Below the pieces are notes generated by a model. That model worked only from the letters and a program-made list of their open reading frames with translations, was not told the DNA's origin and did not search any database. This document shows positions 1 to 8,137 of a stretch of DNA of 64,000 nt, piece by piece (within the stretch, counting starts at the first letter, position 1; each line of letters begins with the position of its first letter). This stretch comes from Symbiodinium natans (taxonomy: Eukaryota > Sar > Dinophyceae > Suessiales > Symbiodiniaceae): positions 1 through 64,000 of the forward strand of contig CAJNDS010000422.1 in assembly GCA_905221605.1 (NCBI GenBank), read 5' to 3'. Position numbers and translations under genes: made by a program.

Positions 1-1
1 A

Positions 2-3000
2 ACTGAGCCTGAGGGACTGGCAGAGTTAAAGAGACATAGTCTTTCCATCTTCTCCTCGCATCCCCCCCTAGCTAGTGGCGTAGGCCAAGCCTTGCCCAAG
101 CTGGACAAAAGTAGTCTGTCCAAAGGCATAGCCTCTATAAAGCCGGAAAAGGCAGTACCGCAAGGATCTGCCCCCGCATCCATGTACCGCCTTTGTGCTT
201 CCACTGTGGCCAATAACTACTGCGACTATCTCGAAGCGGTGCCTCCGCCTCCCGCTCCGACCCATCAGGCGTGCGAGGTCACCTCCTGCCAAGGGAAGCG
301 CGAGCCTCAGCATAACACAGCACCAATGAATCCAGCCGAGCTACCCTCGCTGCCCATAACAGCCAAGTCAGCAGACCTTAGCTTCATACCCAAGCCCTCT
401 AAACCAGCCTCTAAGCCGGAGAACTTGCGACCGCTGGGCATCATTAGGCCAGATGGCAAAGGAATAGCCTCTGAGGCTAGGAGAAGACTTGACCCCCTCT
501 TCAAGAAGGCCCACTTTGCTTCCCCTCAATTTGCCTACATTCCAGGACGCGGTATCGCCGATGCCCAACTCCGGGTAATTGGCCACGCAAGGCGCGTCCG
601 TGCCATGCTTCGAGCCCGAGCACCAGACAGATTCTGCACTCCCAAGCGCACGAAGGGCAAGCCGGACCTAATCGGAGGCTTCACCTTCTCACTAGATCTC
701 TCTCAAGCTTTTGACAAAACAAGCAGAGAAGCTCTTTTGCGCTCACTAATTACTTATGGAGCCTCACCCGAAGACGTCGAGCTGGTTGCATCCCTCCATA
801 GGGAGGCCCAGTATAATCTGCGCTATGGACGAAGCCAGGAAACAGTAACCTCCACAAGAGGTATAAAGCAAGGATGCAAACTGGCCCCCTCCCTCTTCTC
901 CCTGGTCATCACGGAGGCGTTCCGGCTTATGGCCACCCACATAGGGTTCTCTCCAATACAGCAGTTCCTCACAGGCTTCGCAGATGACCTCGTAATTCAC
1001 CGAGACATCCACAACTGGTCTGATCTCTATGCGGCTCATGACATGGTTAGACTGTTACTGCACTACCTGCAAGAAGCCGGACTAGAAGTGAATTACGCCA
1101 AGTGCAACATCATGGTTAAACTGGCAGGTCGCCACGCGCAGCAGGCCAAGAAGCTCTTCAAGTCACAGGAGCTTCGCTCAGGCCGGAAGGTCACGGTCTG
1201 GAATATAGACGCACCAGAGCAGCCAAGACGGCCAATTCTGCTTTCGCATTCCTCAGTTCTTCCCCCTCTCCCCTCTCTTCCTTCCTTCGAGCTGGTAGAC
1301 TCCTTCAAGTATCTAGGAGTCATGATCAGCTACTCAAACCCGGAAGATCTTACCTATTCTTTAAGACAAGAGAGAGCGGCGAAGAAAAAGCAGACAGTGC
1401 GCAAATTCATTCACAATAAGCGCAGGACAAAAACCGCATCTAGGCTGCTTGTCTGGAGAGCCACCGTCTGGTCCACGGCCACTTTTGGCCTGGAATCCGT
1501 TGGTCTCTCAGGTAGGCGGGCAAGGGCTCTCCGCTCATGGCATGCCAGACAGGTGCGAGCGGTAACGCACAACCCTGTGCATAAGACTCGTGAAACTACA
1601 GCAGCGCTTTTTGCACGTCTGAAACTTGTCTCTCCCATTCAGCAGCTTCATGATCGCTCCGCCCAGCGCCTAGACTCTCTCCGCAAGCGCCGGAATGCAG
1701 CCCCAGCGAGTGAGGTCACCTCCTGCTCAACATCCACGCCGGCCAACGCGAGCTCTTCGCTCCTCACTCAGTCCGGCGCCTGGCCACGTGAAGATATCTT
1801 AACTATTCCCTCCACCCTGCAAACGGCGGAGGAAATTGTAGCCTCTTACAGCAAGCTGCTCAGGGAGGCCGACATTGACCCTTCTCCGGACGTGCCCATG
1901 CACACATGCTGTGGAAAGGTATTTCGTACTGCGGCGGGCCTGAGAACACACCGGACAGTCAAGCATCCGGCTCCTGTTCCGCCACCCCTTGAATTCTCAC
2001 GCCTAAAGCACTCCGTGGGAGGCCTGCCTCAATGCTCGCGCTGCCAGGCGAAATTTAAAAACTGGCATAATCTACAACAGCACGTTGAGCGCAGAGTCTG
2101 CCGACAGGCTGGTTTCAAGCTTTCTAGACCTGAGGCGGCCACTCAGGCTGACGAAGCTCCTTCCAAGGCGAGTGAGGTCTCCTCCAGCCAGGAGCTCGTG
2201 CCCTCGTCAGACTGCCGTGCTACTGCCGCACCCTCGGTCCAGCTTACCTTGCAGATGGACACAGTGCCTCTCATTTCGCGCATGCGCACCGAACTGCTGC
2301 AACAGGCCGGAACCCAGACCTTCCTCGAGCTCCTCACCGGCCACCTTGGCCAGCAACTCACCAGGACCTGTCTGCTCTGCGACTCGTGGATAGCCTCCAC
2401 GACAAAAATAGCCTTCCACCTCACAAAGAAACACGGGGCAGAATGGGACTCTTATAAAGCCTCGGCGGGGAATAACACCTCTAAGATGTATGTGCTGACC
2501 CGCCTGTCACCCTGTCCTGCCTGTGGCGTGAAAGTGGAGAGCGCCCCCCGACACACGAAGCAGTGCCCGGTCATTCAGCAATTACAACTCTTCTTCTTTC
2601 TGCACCCTGACGCCCCTCTTTCCAGAATGCACTCGTCCCTCCAACACACTCAGCTCTCACATCTCTCGCCTCCCACCTCTGGGGTTGGCGCATCTTCTCC
2701 TGCGGTCCCTAACCCCGGGCAGAGCACGACAACATCACACCAACACGCATCTCCCACACAGGCTACCCCCCAACCAAAGACGTTCCAACAGCGGACCCTG
2801 CAGGCTCCTAATCCCAGGTCCAAGCAAAGCCAGCTTCAGCGATGGTTTCGCCCAGGGAGTGCCTCCCAGGCTGCACAGCTAGGCGCAGGACCTCCTCAGC
2901 CAGCACCGACAGACCTGGATGCCTCTGCTCCGCCACCGCCTCCTGCAGCTCAGCCTATGCCACAATTGATTAATCCTCATAACTTGTGCTACGCCATTTC

Positions 3001-3748
3001 AGTCTTGCAGATGATTAGCGCTCTGAGGGAAGACCCCTCAGTGGACTGGTCGAACCTCCAACCTCTCCAGCGGGAACTTCGAGCAAGGGCCTCGCACCCA
3101 GTCTCTATTCTCGCACTAGAATCGCTCCCGCATTGTCATCCAGACTGGAGGCTTGCTAATAGGCAAAGTGATGCACTCGAGTACTTGACGTTCTTGTTGG
3201 CTAACCACCATGGCTCCCTACAAGGTACCCCCTGGAAGCGAGTCTATCATGCAGACATACCCGACTCAACTGGCTTCTCCCCCCTTCTACTAACCTTCCC
3301 GGAAGGCACCGACCCGACCAGGCTGTCCCAGCCTGACTCCCTAGCGGCGCCCCACTTAGCTTATTCACTGTCCTTTTTTGTGCACGAGTGGCACTCTCCG
3401 CATGATTCGAAGGCGGCACTGTTGTATACACCTCCTTATATCTTTGTGTCTCTGCCAAGGTTCACAAATGCCGGAGCGAAGCAGCACTGGAGACTCACGG
3501 GCTTGCAGGACGAAGTACAGCTGCCTGCATGGACCGGGCCTCACTCTCAATCTTTTGTTCGCTACAGATCCGTCTCGGGACTCTTTCACATAGGGCAGGA
3601 AGCCACCTCAGGTCATTACAGATCCTTCACCTTGCTTCCCTCTCTCCAGGTAGGTGATGACTCCAGCCCAGGCTTCTCGCCTACGAGCGAGGAACGTGCA
3701 CAGATCGGGTCAGGAGCTTACCTTTTGCTCCTCCAACGCTTAAGTTAA
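2..3748 (+). CDS. LINE-type reverse transcriptase with Cys/His fingers and C-terminal USP-like protease (5' partial)
   Basis: The frame is open to the left edge, so the N-terminus, where a LINE endonuclease would lie, is outside the window. The first in-frame ATG is at 182; numbering here counts the TTG at 92 as residue 1. Reverse transcriptase motifs are clear: LDLSQAFDK (Asp about 202), IKQGCKLAPSLF, the catalytic FADD (296-299) and FKYLG. After the thumb come finger-like motifs: CCGKVF...HRTVKH (from 606), CSRCQAKF...H (from 648), CLLCDSW...HLTKKH (about 760) and CPACGVKV...H...C (about 808). A Pro/Ser/Gln-rich linker leads to a USP-like domain with a Cys box NPHNLCYAISVLQ (Cys 966) and a His box SGHYRSF (His 1175). 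The family role would be target-primed reverse transcription; the protease could process a polyprotein or remove host ubiquitin (inference). Three copies of the hairpin motif lie in frame inside it. RT assignment is firm, USP assignment good. Confidence 0.85.
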   Translation, partial: TEPEGLAELKRHSLSIFSSHPPLASGVGQALPKLDKSSLSKGIASIKPEKAVPQGSAPASMYRLCASTVANNYCDYLEAVPPPPAPTHQACEVTSCQGKREPQHNTAPMNPAELPSLPITAKSADLSFIPKPSKPASKPENLRPLGIIRPDGKGIASEARRRLDPLFKKAHFASPQFAYIPGRGIADAQLRVIGHARRVRAMLRARAPDRFCTPKRTKGKPDLIGGFTFSLDLSQAFDKTSREALLRSLITYGASPEDVELVASLHREAQYNLRYGRSQETVTSTRGIKQGCKLAPSLFSLVITEAFRLMATHIGFSPIQQFLTGFADDLVIHRDIHNWSDLYAAHDMVRLLLHYLQEAGLEVNYAKCNIMVKLAGRHAQQAKKLFKSQELRSGRKVTVWNIDAPEQPRRPILLSHSSVLPPLPSLPSFELVDSFKYLGVMISYSNPEDLTYSLRQERAAKKKQTVRKFIHNKRRTKTASRLLVWRATVWSTATFGLESVGLSGRRARALRSWHARQVRAVTHNPVHKTRETTAALFARLKLVSPIQQLHDRSAQRLDSLRKRRNAAPASEVTSCSTSTPANASSSLLTQSGAWPREDILTIPSTLQTAEEIVASYSKLLREADIDPSPDVPMHTCCGKVFRTAAGLRTHRTVKHPAPVPPPLEFSRLKHSVGGLPQCSRCQAKFKNWHNLQQHVERRVCRQAGFKLSRPEAATQADEAPSKASEVSSSQELVPSSDCRATAAPSVQLTLQMDTVPLISRMRTELLQQAGTQTFLELLTGHLGQQLTRTCLLCDSWIASTTKIAFHLTKKHGAEWDSYKASAGNNTSKMYVLTRLSPCPACGVKVESAPRHTKQCPVIQQLQLFFFLHPDAPLSRMHSSLQHTQLSHLSPPTSGVGASSPAVPNPGQSTTTSHQHASPTQATPQPKTFQQRTLQAPNPRSKQSQLQRWFRPGSASQAAQLGAGPPQPAPTDLDASAPPPPPAAQPMPQLINPHNLCYAISVLQMISALREDPSVDWSNLQPLQRELRARASHPVSILALESLPHCHPDWRLANRQSDALEYLTFLLANHHGSLQGTPWKRVYHADIPDSTGFSPLLLTFPEGTDPTRLSQPDSLAAPHLAYSLSFFVHEWHSPHDSKAALLYTPPYIFVSLPRFTNAGAKQHWRLTGLQDEVQLPAWTGPHSQSFVRYRSVSGLFHIGQEATSGHYRSFTLLPSLQVGDDSSPGFSPTSEERAQIGSGAYLLLLQRLS
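273..290 (+). repeat. Hairpin-motif copy 1 (inside RT ORF)
   Basis: Core GCGAGGTCACCTCCTG with only a short GGC/GCC outer stem. It lies in frame within the reverse transcriptase ORF upstream of the RT domain. Confidence 0.6.
1706..1726 (+). repeat. Hairpin-motif copy 2 (inside RT ORF)
   Basis: Core GAGTGAGGTCACCTCCTG closed by AGC/GCT. It sits in the linker between the RT thumb and the first Cys/His finger, so it may mark a domain joint. Confidence 0.7.
2155..2196 (+). repeat. Hairpin-motif copy 3 (inside RT ORF)
   Basis: Core GAGTGAGGTCTCCTCCAG, inner pair GGC/GCC and outer arms AGCTCCT/AGGAGCT. It encodes part of the linker after the second finger. Confidence 0.75.
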
Positions 3749-3750
3749 GT

Positions 3751-3793
3751 CCCGTTCATCTTCGTGTGAGGTCCCCTCCTGAAGGTGAACGGG
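3751..3793 (+). repeat. Hairpin copy 4, between RT ORF and next ORF
   Basis: Arms CCCGTTCATCTT and AAGGTGAACGGG (12 bp with one G-U pair) enclose CGTGTGAGGTCCCCTCCTG. It starts three bases after the RT ORF stop and ends 44 bases before the next ATG. Confidence 0.9.
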
Positions 3794-3837
3794 AAGCGAT
3801 TTCACTCGTGATACCATGCGTGTCCTCCCCAAGCGCT

Positions 3838-4911
3838 ATGGAGCAAGCCCAGCAGGAGCTGCTGAACAACCCTGCACTATGCCAAGTGCTCTTTAAGAAT
3901 CTCCCCCATCTTGCCGCTTCATCCATGGCTGCGCGGGCATTTGGCCCTGATGAACGTTCAACGTCCAGAGAACTGGTCCCTGCTCACGACAGGGACAGGC
4001 CTCCCAAACAGCGCCGTCAGCAAAAGGACCTGGAGCAGGACGAGGAAATGCCGCCGACTCGGTTGCCCTCACCGTCCAGGAGGCCCAGGAGGACTGGTCG
4101 CCGTAATGGCTCCAGACCAAGGGCCTCGCAAAACGGTCTGCCGAAATCAAAGCAGGAGGTCAAACCAACCGCTGACCTCTTGGCCAGCATCATCTTGGCC
4201 CTGCTGAATCACGAGGATGAATTGACAGCCTTGCGATACCATCATGGATGGATCTTCTACGCCACGGTGCACCAAGCGAACAGTGTGGTTCCCTCCTTGG
4301 CACGGATCCAGCAACAGTGGAAGTCGGACCAGCCCCAGGACACCCCTGGCAAGCCCGTTCGCTACGCCCTGTTCCTCGGTCTCCTTCACGAGCTGCACAC
4401 TCGAGCCCAGGGCTTCGATCACGTCGCCTACGACAGCACGAATCAGGACAAGGAATCAGCACTTATCTCTCTACCAGGAGCACTTGCCTCCCGAGGTCGA
4501 CACCACACGGACGAGAACCCTGCCTTCTACTGGAACTACATGAGATGGGACGCCAAACAGCGGAAGGTAGTCATCGATGCCCAACGCCCTCCTCTCTCGC
4601 CCAAGGTTGTCTCCACCCACCTGGCGGCTATGCTCAAGCTAGATCAAGAACAGCTCACCAAGTTCAGGCCGTCCAGACCGCTGCGAGCCAACCTGACGGA
4701 AGAAAGGCCGGTCATCGCCTTCCTCCTGGAACTGGCCCTGACCATCGGAGACGACCATGAGGCAATGCACGCCTTTCGACTTCTAGCGAACAACTCAGTC
4801 TGGAACCTAGTGGGGGTCACCATGCGCAGGGAGGGCCTAAGACGGTCTCCACAGATGCAGACCCTCCGTGATCAGCTAGAAGCGCTGCGCACAGGAGGCA
4901 ACGAGGGCTAA
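3838..4911 (+). CDS. Unrecognised 357-residue protein with basic disordered N-terminal part
   Basis: The first ATG after the upstream hairpin is at 3838; the frame is open further 5' but that part overlaps the hairpin. Residues 1 to about 35 look helical. Residues about 40-110 are Arg/Pro/Gln-rich, with RRPRRTGRRNGSRPR suggesting nucleic-acid binding or nuclear localisation. From about 115 to the end the protein looks globular and mostly helical, with conserved-looking Trp and Tyr (WIFYATV, FYWNYMRWDAKQR). I do not recognise a family. It lies 89 bases behind the reverse transcriptase ORF on the same strand and is separated from it by hairpin 4, so it could be a structural or nucleic-acid-binding partner (inference). 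No introns are apparent. Confidence 0.75.
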   Translation: MEQAQQELLNNPALCQVLFKNLPHLAASSMAARAFGPDERSTSRELVPAHDRDRPPKQRRQQKDLEQDEEMPPTRLPSPSRRPRRTGRRNGSRPRASQNGLPKSKQEVKPTADLLASIILALLNHEDELTALRYHHGWIFYATVHQANSVVPSLARIQQQWKSDQPQDTPGKPVRYALFLGLLHELHTRAQGFDHVAYDSTNQDKESALISLPGALASRGRHHTDENPAFYWNYMRWDAKQRKVVIDAQRPPLSPKVVSTHLAAMLKLDQEQLTKFRPSRPLRANLTEERPVIAFLLELALTIGDDHEAMHAFRLLANNSVWNLVGVTMRREGLRRSPQMQTLRDQLEALRTGGNEG

Positions 4912-4920
4912 AGTTTTCCA

Positions 4921-4955
4921 GGACACCCGAGTCGAGGTCCCCTCCTGAGCTGTCC
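4921..4955 (+). repeat. Hairpin copy 5
   Basis: GGACA/TGTCC arms around a GTCGAGGTCCCCTCCTG core, ten bases downstream of the preceding stop codon. Confidence 0.75.
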
Positions 4956-5007
4956 AAGGCCCCCTGCCCTCCTGGGGGATCTAGCAAGTCACTTAGCCTC
5001 AGACAAC

Positions 5008-5050
5008 CCTCCTACTCTCGTGTAGAGGTCCCCTCCTGAGAGAACGAGGG
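5008..5050 (+). repeat. Hairpin copy 6
   Basis: Nested arms CCCTC/GAGGG and CTCTC/GAGAG around a GTGTAGAGGTCCCCTCCT core. With copy 5 it forms a close pair in one intergenic gap. The remaining bases to 5,377 show no supported ORF. Confidence 0.75.
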
Positions 5051-5377
5051 CGCTGATAAGTCAACCTGTTTTTCTTTCTCCCTTCTCTGCCGCCTCGTGC
5101 GCACCGTGCCTGCCAGGAAAAGTCTTTTCTGCACCACAAGTCAGGCTTCAAGTGGCGTACTGACTATTGCATCGAACTGCCTTTCTCCCATTACAACTGA
5201 GGCCGAGCTACACTAACGTCAGCTGTCGACCAGAGCGAGTCACACTCCAGGCTCTCGCATTGCTTACAAGCTGAGAGACTTTCCGCCATGTGCCTGACTG
5301 AAGCCCCAACTTAACTCAGCATCAGCCGTTCTGCTCATATTGATCAGTACAGATTGTTCCTCCATCATCACCACGCC

Positions 5378-5641
5378 ATGGCAACCAACCCGGAGGGCAC
5401 GATTCTTGCCATTGAGAACACCCCTGGCATTCACACCCAGCCGACGACAAGCCAGGCCAATGTCGCCCAAGCGCTGGTTAAGGCAACGGCACCTCCGCCA
5501 CCACAGTCATCATGCGGAGCAGGCTGCGACCAATGCCACAGTGCTCCATGTGTTCGACACAAGCCGGGACATCTGTGGCACTGCTGCTTCGGGTGTAGAG
5601 ACTCCTGGGCGGTGCAACAAGCCCGCTCCAGATACTGGTAG
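5378..5641 (+). CDS. Small Cys/His-rich protein, possible zinc-binding
   Basis: An 87-residue ORF starting MATNPEGTILAIENTPG. An in-frame upstream ATG at 5354 would add a His-rich octet. The first half is polar and Pro-rich; residues about 49-76 hold a dense set of Cys and His (CGAGCDQCH, PCVRHKPGHLWHCCFGC), consistent with one or two zinc sites. I do not recognise a family. It sits between hairpin pair 5/6 and hairpin 7 on the same strand as its neighbours. It is short, but the ordered Cys/His spacing argues against chance. A zinc-knuckle-like nucleocapsid role is possible (inference). Confidence 0.5.
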   Translation: MATNPEGTILAIENTPGIHTQPTTSQANVAQALVKATAPPPPQSSCGAGCDQCHSAPCVRHKPGHLWHCCFGCRDSWAVQQARSRYW

Positions 5642-5668
5642 CTATGAGCAGGATAGAGCTCGACTTTT

Positions 5669-5709
5669 TGCGACCAGCAAGTGAGGTCTCCTCCTGCAGG
5701 TAAAACGCA
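5669..5709 (+). repeat. Hairpin copy 7
   Basis: Arms TGCG-ACC and GGT-AAAA-CGCA (an A4 bulge on the 3' side) around AGTGAGGTCTCCTCCTG. It lies 28 bases after the Cys/His ORF stop. The stretch 5,710-5,883 has no supported gene. Confidence 0.65.
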
Positions 5710-5883
5710 GCTATGTTCTCACAGCTGCGCGCCGTCGACCGAGCCAACAGTCTCAACTAAAACAATCTGCCCTAAATGCATGACAGCACTTAACTTATCT
5801 AATGTCTCTCCGCTCCTAAATTGCTGCACAGGCCCCACTGTCGAGCCCAGCACTCAGCCAGTCCTTGTGCATTGCTGAGATAA

Positions 5884-7770
5884 ATGTCTGACCTTACGCG
5901 CTGGCAAGATTCTGTGCTCAAAGAAGGTCCACTAGGTCTACAGCGCAGGGCACCTAGGACCATGCCCCCGCGGAAAAGACAGTCGAAAGCTTCGACTCTG
6001 CCCTCGTTCGATCTCGCCTCCAACATCTGCACAGAAGCTGATAGGCTGCTGCCTTCGAACTATGTCCCCATCTCGCATAAGAGAATGGACGAGATCAGAA
6101 ACTACCGCTGGGAGAAGGGTCTCCGTGCTATATCAAGAAGCATGATGGCCCGTCAATCGACAAGGCCGGTCTCGAGCCAGAGACAAGCGGACAAAGAAAG
6201 CAAGAGACTAGAAGAGCTGGGAATAAAAAAGCCTGGACTCACTGCAGAGGACTTAGCGGCCCTTCCTACCTCGGACGTGTACAAGAATCTCTCTTCGCTT
6301 TCCTTGATCTCGGTCGATACTTCCCGACCGGCAAGCTCCAGCGTGAGGTCGCCTCCGAGGAGCGGACACAGGGAAGCGAAAACAGAACCATCCTCCTCAT
6401 CTAAGCTCCAGGCAGAGCAGGCGAAAACCTTCACGGCAGAGCCAACACGAGAGCATGCACCGCAACCCTATGCGGGCCAAGGCGTGGGCAGGAAAGAAAC
6501 CTGCAAGGAAGAGTCGGACTCAGACATACCACCCTGGGCGGACTCGAAGAAGTCGCGCTCATCTCAGTACACCGGTGCAGGAGTTGGACAAAAGGAGGCC
6601 TTCGTCAGGCAGCCACCCCCACCTCCATCTCCTCCTGCAAGACAATCAGCTCCCGACTCAGGCCATCTTGAAGGCATCGCGCGCCTCACTTCCACAGAGG
6701 AGCTCCAGGTCGTCAATCTTACGCAAGCAGCTCCTCCTCCGCACGAGTTCCTGAACTACCCGGTGCATCAAGGAGTGATAGTTCTTCCAGCAGCCACAGT
6801 TCAGGCTCGCGTGGCAAGCAAGAAGGAACAAGACAAGGGCAAGGCGGTCATTCACTCCTTCCCCTACTCCTACCCGCAGGAATTCCCTTTGGAATTGGAT
6901 GTTCACGTGCAAGTTCGGAAATCGCAGGACGAGCAAGTCAGCATGGTTCTAAAACTGATCCGCACAGCATCCATGAAGGGCGTCACCAGAGCTGTATACA
7001 ACTTCAAGGGCGGGGAATTCTACTCGGTCTTCAAACTCTCAGTTGTTGCTCCCCAGGAAGAACAGGCCCAAGACGGACTTCAGGCTCATGAAGCGGAACT
7101 TGACTTGGCACACGTTTTCCCAGAGATGGTCCCTACGGTGGCAAACGTCTTTGCTATCCAGCTCAGAGTGGCTTCCGCGGTCAATCCCCTGGAGTTTCCC
7201 AAGTCTCCCACGCCGAGTGAGGTCTCCTCCTGGCGGGGAGACTCGGGCCCGCCGAAGTATCTCCTCATTCAGCAAGCCTACGGCATCATGGTGGAAAAGG
7301 TCCAGCCGCTGGATAACCTCCCACCGCATCTACGCCCCAGCATGGACGAGTGCTACCTGCTGATTCTCCTAGTACTCAAATCGGCGCTCCTAGGATACTA
7401 TGTACGAGACTGTGGTTGGTCCAACCTGGGCAGACGAATCTCGCCGGACTCCAGCACGGATCTGCCCTTCTTTCTTGCTCTCGACACGTCGGCCTGGCAC
7501 AAACGCACACCTCCGGCTCCTCAACAAGCCACAACTTCAACCGCAGATCATGTCCGAGGACTCTTCTCGACCCTAGAGTACCTGGCGGAGGACAAGCCGG
7601 CAATCCAGGCAGCCAAACAAGCCTTCACGCATCATCAGCGACAGGTCCCTCCTCTTGTCCAGCACTTCTTCTCCCTGCTCCGGACTCCGGTGGGCAAAGA
7701 AAAGGCAGAGAGAATCTTTAAGGACACGCCTCTGGCGCTCTCTGCTGAAGTGTGGGACGCCTTCAGCTAA
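5884..7770 (+). CDS. Unrecognised 628-residue protein, disordered middle and globular C-terminal half
   Basis: Starts at ATG 5884 (MSDLTRWQDS). Residues 20-120 are basic; about 130-280 are low complexity with Ser, Pro and Gln runs and two near-repeats of a YxGxGVGxKE motif (YAGQGVGRKE and YTGAGVGQKE). The C-terminal ~330 residues look globular, with mixed strands and helices (FPLELDVHVQVRK, LLLIQQAYGIMVEKV-like stretch, SLLRTPVGKEKAERIF). No known family is apparent. Two hairpin copies (6,335-6,363 and 7,198-7,247) lie in frame inside it, the second with a 12-bp outer stem, as in the RT ORF. It is co-oriented with its neighbours and flanked by hairpins 7 and 10. It is one of the two long proteins of the element. 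Confidence 0.75.
   Translation: MSDLTRWQDSVLKEGPLGLQRRAPRTMPPRKRQSKASTLPSFDLASNICTEADRLLPSNYVPISHKRMDEIRNYRWEKGLRAISRSMMARQSTRPVSSQRQADKESKRLEELGIKKPGLTAEDLAALPTSDVYKNLSSLSLISVDTSRPASSSVRSPPRSGHREAKTEPSSSSKLQAEQAKTFTAEPTREHAPQPYAGQGVGRKETCKEESDSDIPPWADSKKSRSSQYTGAGVGQKEAFVRQPPPPPSPPARQSAPDSGHLEGIARLTSTEELQVVNLTQAAPPPHEFLNYPVHQGVIVLPAATVQARVASKKEQDKGKAVIHSFPYSYPQEFPLELDVHVQVRKSQDEQVSMVLKLIRTASMKGVTRAVYNFKGGEFYSVFKLSVVAPQEEQAQDGLQAHEAELDLAHVFPEMVPTVANVFAIQLRVASAVNPLEFPKSPTPSEVSSWRGDSGPPKYLLIQQAYGIMVEKVQPLDNLPPHLRPSMDECYLLILLVLKSALLGYYVRDCGWSNLGRRISPDSSTDLPFFLALDTSAWHKRTPPAPQQATTSTADHVRGLFSTLEYLAEDKPAIQAAKQAFTHHQRQVPPLVQHFFSLLRTPVGKEKAERIFKDTPLALSAEVWDAFS
6335..6363 (+). repeat. Hairpin copy 8 (inside 628-residue ORF)
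   Basis: GCTCC/GGAGC arms around AGCGTGAGGTCGCCTCCGA. It is in frame and falls in the low-complexity segment. Confidence 0.65.
7198..7247 (+). repeat. Hairpin copy 9 (inside 628-residue ORF)
   Basis: Arms CCCAAGTCTCCC and GGGAGACTCGGG (one mismatch) plus an inner CGCC/GGCG pair around GAGTGAGGTCTCCTCCTG. It is one of the strongest stems and yet lies within coding sequence. Confidence 0.85.
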
Positions 7771-7784
7771 CCTGCACTATGTAC

Positions 7785-7816
7785 CCATTTCGTGTGAGGT
7801 CCCCTCCTGAAACGGC
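7785..7816 (+). repeat. Hairpin copy 10
   Basis: TTTC/GAAA with flanking CC/GG (one mismatch) around CGTGTGAGGTCCCCTCCTG, 14 bases after the 628-residue ORF stop. The rest of the gap to 8,070 shows no supported ORF. Confidence 0.7.
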
Positions 7817-8070
7817 ACGCCGGGACAAGTGTCCGGCACAAGCATCCAAGCTACCTTTTCAACTCTCGCTAAGGCACAAAAACAAGCTGACTGGTTTTCT
7901 AGGCCGGCTCAATGCGCATTTAGCACAGCACGATGCCTGCGTGCTCTAAGACTAGCTCAGCTCAGGTCACGAGCTCACAGGCTTGGCGCTCAGTCACCAA
8001 CCCTGCTTTAGCCCACAAACGCAAGGCTGAAGTAACATCTGTGTATGTGACTCCAGTCATTTCCATCCAA

Positions 8071-8095
8071 TGTCGCGTGAGGTCTCCTCCTGACA
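8071..8095 (+). repeat. Hairpin copy 11
   Basis: TGTC/GACA arms around GCGTGAGGTCTCCTCCT. It ends 42 bases before the ATG of the phosphatase-like ORF. Confidence 0.7.
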
Positions 8096-8137
8096 GCCAC
8101 TTCAGATAGGCAAATAGCCCTCTCTGCCCCCTGCGCC

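Noticed and set aside
3763-3781. CCTCCT in the hairpin core as a ribosome-binding or anti-Shine-Dalgarno signal
   Set aside because: The surroundings are eukaryotic, the orientation is that of the rRNA rather than the mRNA element, and distance to ATGs varies widely.
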